From: Pempheris klunzingeri
Taxonomy: Eukaryota; Chordata; Actinopteri; Acropomatiformes; Pempheridae
NCBI RefSeq assembly: GCF_042242105.1
Contig: NC_092030.1
Location: 7,045,501-7,109,500, forward strand
Length of the DNA: 64,000 bases
Direction: 5' to 3'
Part shown: piece by piece, positions 51,488 to 64,000 of the stretch
How positions within the stretch are numbered: the first letter of the stretch is position 1
How the letters are laid out: every line of letters starts with the position of its first letter
Program-made: the position numbers and the translations under genes
Notes under the pieces: generated by a model
What the model was told of the DNA's origin: nothing
The model's input: only the letters and a program-made list of their open reading frames with translations
Databases searched by the model: none

Positions 51488-52240
51488 CAGGGAATTCAAA
51501 CCAGTTTCACCTTCTCTGAAGACAACATGACAACCAGGCCACAATCAATGAATAAATACAGTTTTTTATTTTTTATTTTAATTTTCAATTTCTATTTTTT
51601 GGATTTTGGATTTGTCTGGATTTTTATTATACTGATAATTCATTGTTCTTTGAATAAGCACTATAAAATATGTGTGAAGATATTAATTAGAACCAAACTC
51701 AAATCTACTGTACAGTTCAAAATGCGGCAGCATTTTACTGCAGTGCAGCCTCCAGTGATTTCTACTCCATCTTAAAAATATGTTGGAACATATTAAAGTG
51801 CCTTATTAGACTCTGCTCCCAACGTTTTTAGTGCAACAGTACGTTTTACATTTCGACACAAACATTTTTGATGCACATAAAATGTCATGCAGGCAAGGTA
51901 CGTTTGCGTTTTAGCAACTTTCAGAGTGATATCAGTGTTTCAGGTAATGCATAAGAATACATTTAACGAGAAAAAAGAAAAAAAGAATGAAATATACAAA
52001 GCAACAAAGGGTCATGGTGCAGTTTTAACAATACATATTAGATTAGAAGTTCAGTCAACTTGTAAAAAAAAACTAAAATCTGACTCACCACATATAAAGA
52101 TGTCCTCTTCAGCTGATATTAAAGCATAGAATTATTGGCTCTTGCGTTTGTTGGTATATTTGTCCAGTTAAGAGTCTTCTCACTAAGTCGACTCGGTGCT
52201 GCAGGCAGAGCTGAATCTGAATCTGAGTGGCAAGCAGCGA
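51488..52240 (-). promoter_or_regulatory. c6: C6 5' UTR exons and promoter region
   Basis: The start-codon exon has an acceptor (gttgtcttcag|AGAAGG, exon start 51515). A donor (TATGTG|gtgagtca) ends a non-coding exon at 52089. Transcription probably begins within about 150 bp upstream of that, near 52200. TATA-like sequence lies at 52241-52247 on the plus strand but is poorly oriented for C6. Confidence 0.4.
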
Positions 52241-52911
52241 TATAAAGCCTCCCTGTGGTTTCTCAAGGGAATCCAGTTGTTTTTTGACTTACATTGCCCA
52301 ATCTGTATCCAAAAAACATCTCAAAATGAAAAAAATACAGTTTGCTAATAACAGTAATAATCAGACAACAAAGCAGCACATAAAGCTCTTACATAACTCT
52401 TTTGTCCCTCATGGTTACTGGAAGCTAAGAGCTCCGGAGTTTCCCAGCTGCAGAGACGTAAACCAGATGTTTCATGTTTGAGACTTGACAGTTTGAGATA
52501 CTGAGGGGGAGAAAACTAACTTTCTTCCACTCTTTGTTTAGTTGTCCAAGCATTTGTGCAATCTGGCACTGGACACTATCAGAACTGGTTCACATTGCAC
52601 AAGGCAAATAAGTTAATTCAGCATAATTTTGCAAAAATAAAGCAGTACATGTGTACACAGAGAGTGTATAGGTGTTGCCCAGTGGATGGTTGGAATGATT
52701 TTAACATATATTACACATATTGACTGACATATTTTTATTTAGTTTGGTGAAGTATTGCATATTTTTTTCTTTGGATTTATCTATTTACTCATATGTTATA
52801 TCTTCATACACAGAAATATCAATAAAAACATCCATTTGTAGTTTGAATGCTGCTTTGTTCAAAATGTTCAAACGCTGAAACATGAAATCTCATCGTATTT
52901 GTATATAAAAC

Positions 52912-54885
52912 TTTATTCACATTATAAAATGTCATACGCTGTACAGAGGTTTAGCTGTGGATTCTCTACATTGCAGGACACACTAACTACACATGGCCTA
53001 CTGTGAGTCTTATACATGCCAAAACAAAGCATCCAGCAATTTAGACATCGCCACTTTAGATTACATTAAAGAAAAAAAGCTTCACAAACACAAGTTTACA
53101 AATTACATAGCACTTACATTCAATGGGAAAATGGCTCTAGTGGAAAGCTTCAGATGGTGAACTGTATGAGTGACATTTCAGTTTTCTAATCTGCTGTTTT
53201 TGTGTATTGAACATCTGCAAAGCCCTCGGGATGGAAAACTGAAGCTGAAAGTTTAAAATGTTCTTTCTTGGGGAAGAGTACTAATGTCATGCATTTAAAG
53301 CCATAGAGAGAGATTGTTACTTTTCAAGAGCAAAATATCGTGTTGTGATAAGATTACAGTTGGTAGATTAGATAGCCCTCACATTTTCTCTGATTGTTTT
53401 GACTAAACCTTATGATATCATGATCTCTTCACCTTTTTCTAATATTCCTTATGAGACTCACAATGGCAGTGACGCTAATACTGTAAATTGTAATACTTAC
53501 AATCCTACCAGCAGTGGAGCTAAAAATGTAAACCCCATCCTGAGGGTAGCGCTAGAGGAAAAGTCATGTGGTCATAAAGATCAAAGGGGTTTATCCTCTG
53601 GGGAGTAGGCTTGTGATTGGGGAAATGTCATGTTCAACCCACCAGTTAGGCGTTTTCTAGATATTATTGGTTGCATTAGACATTTCCAGGGTACAAATTG
53701 AAGATTACGGCTTTTGATGACACTAATGAATTATTAGCATTCATCCTCTGGGGACCATAAACATGCACTGGAGATTCCATGAAAACACTATATGGTTTAT
53801 ACCACGAAAGGCAATTTAGGGGGGTAATCTAAATGAGCAGCCATCATCCTCTCTCTGGACTAAATCTGATACTAATCTGGCCGGTGGTTGTTGAAACATC
53901 TCATTCGATACCAAAGTACTGGACAGACAAACTGAGCAACATCATTACGTGTCATCGGGATAATTATCTGGGTGAGAGCAGAATGACTGAAAATCTGCTT
54001 AAGATGTCTAAAAGACAAAGTTCAGGCAAAGCTTTGAAACATTTTCACTTAACCGGCTTTATTTTTACACATGCACTCTTTTTTCTTTAGAAAACGAAAT
54101 GTATATATAATATAAATGTTAATTTATATTAACAACCGTATATATTAACCGTATATATTAATATAAATGTTAATTTATATTATATGGGATTATTAAGTGT
54201 ATGCATCACAACAGTGTGGATGAACTGCTTCGTCTATTTGGTGTCGCACCACAGAGGCAAGCAGAAACTCACCTGGCAAGAGTCTCTACTGAATGACGTC
54301 CAGATGAAATATATCAGGAGGTTGTCGGGACTTAAAACACCTCACACTGTGACACATACAAAGATGGAGGCGTGACACAAACACAGTGAGACAGCTGAAA
54401 ACTAGAAATGCCAGTGCATAGCCTGAATATGTACATCGTGATGCTTTTTCATTAAATAGAATGGCACAAAACAGAAAGATAAGTGATAAATGAATATATC
54501 AGAAAAAGGGAAAGAAAAGGGAAAGATGTCTCACCTTAAATAGTACATGAAAACTAAACAGAGTTCTACCCGTGTGCCCCCCATGATGGTTCTGACAGAC
54601 TTAAGACCTGTTAGCTGGTACTGTACTTTTGCTTTATTTTAGCCATTACTGACTTACTGACTACCCCATGGAACGAGCGGAGTCGCAGAACTCGGGAAAA
54701 AAAGTTAAACATCACGATGAAAAATGGGACAGGATCAGATGACATATAGTACAGGATTACAATTTCAGATAATAGTGGAAAAAGTACTGCAATTAAATGA
54801 GTAATAAATTGAATATTTTGTATACACCACAAACTAACTTAAAGTGAGTGTCCGTTCGTATGAGTGCCGAGAGAAGTACAGACTC
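52912..54885 (-). other. rgs7bp: Probable rgs7bp 3' UTR
   Basis: From the rgs7bp stop at 54886 the minus strand runs without coding features to an AATAAA (TTTATT at 52912-52917). This suggests a 3' UTR of about 2 kb. It includes diverged pieces of the 'CTCTGGGGACC' fish repeat at 53560-53790. Confidence 0.45.
53540..53790. repeat. Dispersed fish repeat ('CTCTGGGGACC' family)
   Basis: Two pieces, GGGTTTATCCTCTGGGGAGT (about 53587-53606) and CATTCATCCTCTGGGGACCA (about 53740-53758), match the family also seen in the C6 intron at 44380-44640. Confidence 0.45.
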
Positions 54886-59250
<4,365 letters not shown>

Positions 59251-60483
59251 CTCATTCTTTAAGCCACCAGGGGGCAGAAGAACTCAAAAACAAGCAACCA
59301 GGCAGCAACAGTGACACATCATCTGCTTTCACACTGCAGTCTGTCCCTGAAATGTTCAGGAACATTTCCGGCACGGAACAATATTCAGATTAATCCGCAG
59401 GCGGCCAATATTTCCCCACCGCAAGCCCTCGTAAACATGTCAGCGACCACGGCGGTGCGGCTGCGGTGGTGTGTGGATGACGGCAGTAATATCGCAGAGA
59501 CAAGTGCATAAGGGGGCCACTTCCACCTGACACTTCCATGTGGAGGAAGTGAGTCAGTCACAAGACCCTGCGGATCTCTGGTTTGGTCTCCACCAGCTGA
59601 GATAAATGTCTGGCTGTTGAGCAGCTAAATGTTCATCGGCTAGTCTCTAGCTTCGTCTGTCAGACACAGTTATCCGTATGCTACAGTGGCTTTATCAGTA
59701 TTTGTCTGCGGCTGTTGGAAACAGGGCCGATCAGAGGCATTAAACTAAGCACCAAACCGAAATACAGGTCAGTTTATGGAGAGATTGCCATTATGCTTTG
59801 AATAAACCGATGCTTACTGGGCATTTTGTAACATTAAAAAACAACAACTTCAATCCAACTTTGGAGCAGCACTACATTTTTTACCCGTTTAAACATTTTC
59901 CCTCCACTGAACTCAAGTATTCTAGAAAAGAAATGAACCCTGATTCAGCTCATAGAAGAAGTGTCTCTGTTTATTTAAAGCACTGACAAATATTACACAG
60001 AACCATTGCGATAAGTTATTGTAAGTAATTTCAGTAGTTGTAAGTATTTCCATTAATTTCTTTGTATGGCCTAATCCGTTATTACTTTAAATATTGAGCT
60101 GTTGAGCGAGGGAAACAAAGAAAGAAAGATTCAACCAGAGAAAAGAACAAGTGGTTGGTAGCTGAAAAGATACAACTTTTAGCCTTTAGAATTCATTTTT
60201 AGCGAGACAATAAACTCTTTAAACAACATGAACGCCAATCATTTCTTTTAAATCAAACTTTTGGAAATCTTTCCACTCAATGCAGACGTAATGTTCACTG
60301 AGAACTTCCTATGAATACAGTATTCTCTGTGTCACAGAGCTAAAACTTCAGGCTAAAACTTAAATTTGATTCCAGTTTCATATTACTTACAGACGTATAG
60401 ACAGAAGGCACAAACTAAGCAAAGGCACTGTACTGAAATGGGCATTTTTCCCCATTTGTGAATCTGATTGTCTGTTCTTTTGG

Positions 60484-60525
<42 letters not shown>

Positions 60526-61640
60526 GTCTTTACTTGTCAGATATTTGGTTCCTGAGCATCCATCTGGTTTGTGAATACAACCTGTACATGAATAAGAAAA
60601 ACATTCTCAGCAATGTAGCTCACTTCCAATTTTATCTTCACTCTACATAATTTCATCGCTCCATGAAACACAAAGACTGAAGTGAACTTCACCGACCTCC
60701 AATGACACTGGAGTAAAACTACAAAGGGTTGATGACTCTCATACTAGATTTTCTTTTAAAGTTTCATATGCGTTTATTGCTGACTCTCCCTCCATTTCAG
60801 TAAAGTGCCACTTTGTCTTCTAACATCCTGTCGGTGCTACACTAAAAAAATAGTTACAGATGAATTTAGAGACTTCGATGATATCATTATAAATCTCATG
60901 TCTGTGTGATATCACTCTTCTCTTTTGTTTTTTCCCCCCCATTTTCATAAACTATAGCAGCTGCATTTTTCTGTATTTCAGAAAATGTATTTCATTATTA
61001 CATTTTCAAAGTTAGTTTTTAAGTCAGTCATTCTCAGAACCCATCCGCTATTCTCTGTCTGACTAAGATTTAGCCTCTGAGTGCAAGAGAAAATATGTCT
61101 GGGTCACAGTACAGCCATTTTGAGATTTGGTTAATCTCCATAAACAGATATCTGCACATGAATGCAGACGAATAAAAAAGAAAAGCTAATTAAAAGCTAA
61201 ATCAGCATCAGACGATGGGTAACCTAAGATTGTATTTTGGCCAATGTGTTCTGCCTCTCTTGCTCTCAACAGAGGCTGCATGCTCAAACGTGATTGGTCA
61301 ATATTTCTTAAAAACAGACAACAAACGGAAACCTGAACATTTCCGGCAGCTAGATTTTTGCAGTCATATGCAAATATCTGTTCTATAGAGACCAGTAGTC
61401 TCCATATTAAGTTATTAAATTAATCCATATTGTAAACCTTTCTGACCATTTGTGCAAATTTCAAACCTGCAAATATTCAGATCCCTGCTCCTTACTTTAA
61501 TATATGTCACCACCACCTGTGATTGATTTCTGAGATACTTTACCACTGACGTAACAAGTCTGGCTCTCAAACTGGTGAAATCTCTTTCAAAAAAAAAAAA
61601 CCTTTACTGCACTGCAAACTCTTGAGCACGCCTCAGTGTC
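59251..61640. other. Spacer between rgs7bp and rnf180
   Basis: It holds the rnf180 3' UTR, with a candidate minus-strand AATAAA (TTTATT at 60773-60778), and a TATC microsatellite. No other gene was recognised. Confidence 0.5.
60484..60526. repeat. (CTAT)n microsatellite
   Basis: About ten uninterrupted CTAT units. Confidence 0.97.
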
Positions 61641-64000
61641 CTAAAAGAAGAAGTAATAAATGAGGAAACAGAGGAACAGGAGAGCCAGGATCCAGTTGAC
61701 TGAGTGGATGTAGACGATGACCAGGCCGATGTCGAAGAGCCATCCTCGCATGTCGGTGAGGTCCAAAGCACCCAGCATGAAACCTCTGTGGGCAAAGTGC
61801 CAGCGTCTCCCAGCCATCGCTGCCTGTCTCTGTTCTCCTAAAGTTAAACAGATAAAACATTTTCACCCTAAAAAATTATTCAAGTCATCTAAAATGTTAT
61901 AAAATGTCATTATTTGTTGACAATGTTTCCTCGCAAGATTCCTGAAATGTGGCTTATGGCTGAATATCATGGAATATATATTCAATATATAATATGACCA
62001 TTACAACATTTTCATTTCATTTTCTTGAAAAATAATCTGAAACCACGACATCAAAGTCCAGTTTGCAGTTTAATTTTCCACTTCAGGCTGCACATTGTCT
62101 GCCAATTTAATGATTAACAAAGCACAGTGCATTTTTCGTCAAACTTTTTGGTTCCGTTTTTTCTAAAATTCAAAAATTTTCATTCTAACATTGGCATCCT
62201 GCATCTCCCATAAATTATGAGGCAAAAAGAAAACTTAACAGATGTTTTTAAGTGAAAGAGTGCTGTAATCTTTTTTAAATTATTGCTGGAGGTTGCAGTG
62301 TTGTGTAGAATATTATTACAAACACCATACACCATACGATGGTACGAAGCAAGATAACTCTGTAATAATGTTTATCTTACTGGATTTGTATTGGTGCTGT
62401 TTTATTTGTTATTTGTTTGTTAAGGCATCTGTGGGACTGAACTCTGCTGTAAAGATTAAGCTCTTTATTGCCACTAAATTGTAGGGAAAAGGCAGTAAAA
62501 CGTCTGCTTTTGCAGTGAATAAGGTCATGGAAAGTGTAAAAATTAGATCATTCATATGGAGACATATAGTACGGTGCAAAAGGTACGTGTGAAGAAATGC
62601 TGTAAAGTAAGAATTTTTTTATATCAATTTACAAAATTCAAAGCGAGCGAACAGAAGAAAAATCTAAATCAAATCAATATTTGGTGTGACCACCTTTTGC
62701 CTTCAAAACTGTACTGTACTGTATGTTTCACATTTCACATCTCACTAACATTTAGAGGTAATCTAAATCTGTTCTTTTTCAGAAACAGCATCCTGGTTAC
62801 TCAGAGTAATCCAAAGAATACGCTGGAACAGCTTCATAGAATAAATGAAAAAATATATATGCTAACACAACAAATACAAACACCATCTCACCCCAGAATG
62901 CACGGAAGCGTTTGCGGCAGCTGGGCAGAGGCCACTTTGCACACGAAGCGCCCTGGAAGTTCTGCTTGCGTGCGTAGTACACTTTTGGGAAGAAAGTCTT
63001 GGCCGTTTGGTTGAGATCTGAAGAGGAATGAGGACAACATCCACTGTCACTATACACACACAGGGTGTGAGGACACGTTTTCACACTTACATTCAAAACT
63101 GGAGAGCGCCCCCACACAGGTACCAGGAGAACAACTAATCGCAATTTCCTAGAGCCCAAGGTGAAGTCTTACTTAAAAAAAATATATATATATATTTAAT
63201 TTGCAACTGTATAAAACAGAAAAACAACAAATCCTCACATTGGAAAGGCCGAAAACAGTAAATGTTTGTAATTTCTAATAATCTAATCAAAATGGTCGTT
63301 ACTAATCTGGTAAACTAACAGCAGTATCAGAGACGGGGACAGCATGTGTTGTTTTGGGGCATGAGCCCTGACGGAGGCTCACCTTTGTGGAGGCTGGTGT
63401 GTGAGATGAGGGTGCGGCACAGGGGGCAGGGTGTGTTTGTCGGCTGGTTCTTGCCGATCGTGCGGAGACATGGCTCGCAGAAGACGTGGCCACAGGGCTG
63501 ACAGCTGTATGGGCTGAAGTAGACGTCGAGACAAACGGCGCATGTGAGGCCCTCTCGGTCCTCCTCCTCACTGTCCAGCAGTGAACCGCTCACACTCTCA
63601 GCCTGGACACACACAGATGTGTTTCCATCACTTCAGAGGACATTACATTTACTTGATAATTTACGTTATGGGGACAGAATATGCATGGATTCCAAAGAGA
63701 AAGGATGTGTATTGTTAAATGGCTTCCTCAGTACCTTTACAGGTTTTCTATGCAAAAACATCCAATAACTTTCAGGGCCTTTTTTATTTGATGTGTCTGA
63801 AAAAGAGCTGCGATTACATGTTTATTTCAGTGGTAGTAACTGAGTGAGGATCTGTGTACGGGCTCAAGGACAGTGTGAACTCTCTCACCTGCTCCTGCTC
63901 CAGCTGACTGTGCAGCCATTGTTCTCTCCTCCTCTGTTTCCTCCGAAGACTCTTCAGACGGTTCTTCTCTCTCTTGCTCAGTCGGTTTGAGGCCAGGGAG
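61641..64000 (-). CDS. rnf180: E3 ubiquitin ligase RNF180 (Rines), 3' part
   Basis: Minus-strand exons visible are 64000-63889 (running off the window), 63602-63383, 63017-62892 and 61837-61641 (stop). Phases agree. The first holds a basic helical stretch ([18 protein letters not shown]). The second is a C3HC4 RING finger: CAVC, then CGHVFCEPC, then CPLC. The third has [13 protein letters not shown]. The last ends in a membrane anchor ([13 protein letters not shown], then [15 protein letters not shown]) right at the C-terminus. This is the architecture of RNF180, a tail-anchored ER-membrane ubiquitin ligase. The N-terminal part is outside the window. The downstream neighbour rgs7bp is on the same strand, as in human. 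Confidence 0.95.

Noticed and set aside
62556-63014. 152-codon plus-strand frame
   Set aside because: It covers an rnf180 exon in antisense and otherwise A/T-rich intron. No protein resemblance.

Overview
This is a vertebrate nuclear window, almost certainly from a teleost fish (probably a percomorph). Every gene is split by GT-AG introns. The products are vertebrate-specific (growth hormone receptor, complement C6 and C7, RGS7BP). The growth hormone receptor is the teleost 'type 2' form that lacks one extracellular disulphide. Introns and spacers are short and carry repeats of fish type. I rebuilt the exons by hand from reading frames, splice sites and phase agreement. All seven gene models keep frame across every junction I propose.

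Layout, left to right: nim1k kinase (minus, 3' part cut by the left edge, 1-2126); a spacer with a fish dispersed repeat; ccdc152 coiled-coil gene (minus, 5556-10158, 7 exons, 231 aa); ghr type 2 (minus, 11657-22066, 8 coding exons, 583 aa) with a probable non-coding first exon near 25.4 kb; a repeat-rich spacer (22-29 kb) with a foldback element and a decayed LINE; complement C7 (plus, 29137-38293, 18 exons, 831 aa); a ~1.2 kb dispersed repeat; complement C6 (minus, 41456-51487, 17 coding exons, 934 aa); the probable long 3' UTR of rgs7bp; rgs7bp (minus, 54886-58694, 6 exons, 245 aa); rnf180 (minus, 3' part, 61641 to the right edge).

C7 and C6 are convergent and encode consecutive components of the membrane attack complex (C5b-6, then C5b-7). 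They share the modular order TSP1-LDLa-MACPF-EGF-TSP1-CCP-CCP-FIM-FIM, with extra TSP1 modules in C6. ghr and C7 are divergent. nim1k, ccdc152 and ghr keep the order and orientation they have on human chromosome 5p12-13, C7/C6 keep their convergent arrangement, and rnf180-rgs7bp keep their human 5q12 order. The window therefore joins two blocks that lie on opposite arms of the human chromosome.

I found no unknown gene system. The observations most worth following are: a (TG)22 tract that replaces the polypyrimidine tract at one C6 splice acceptor, a GC-AG intron in C6, a C7 initiator exon coding only Met-Lys, an unusually basic stretch in the C7 MACPF domain, a six-copy 22-bp minisatellite against the ccdc152 exon 1 donor, a palindromic foldback element at 25.8-26.25 kb, and an inverted duplication inside a decayed LINE.
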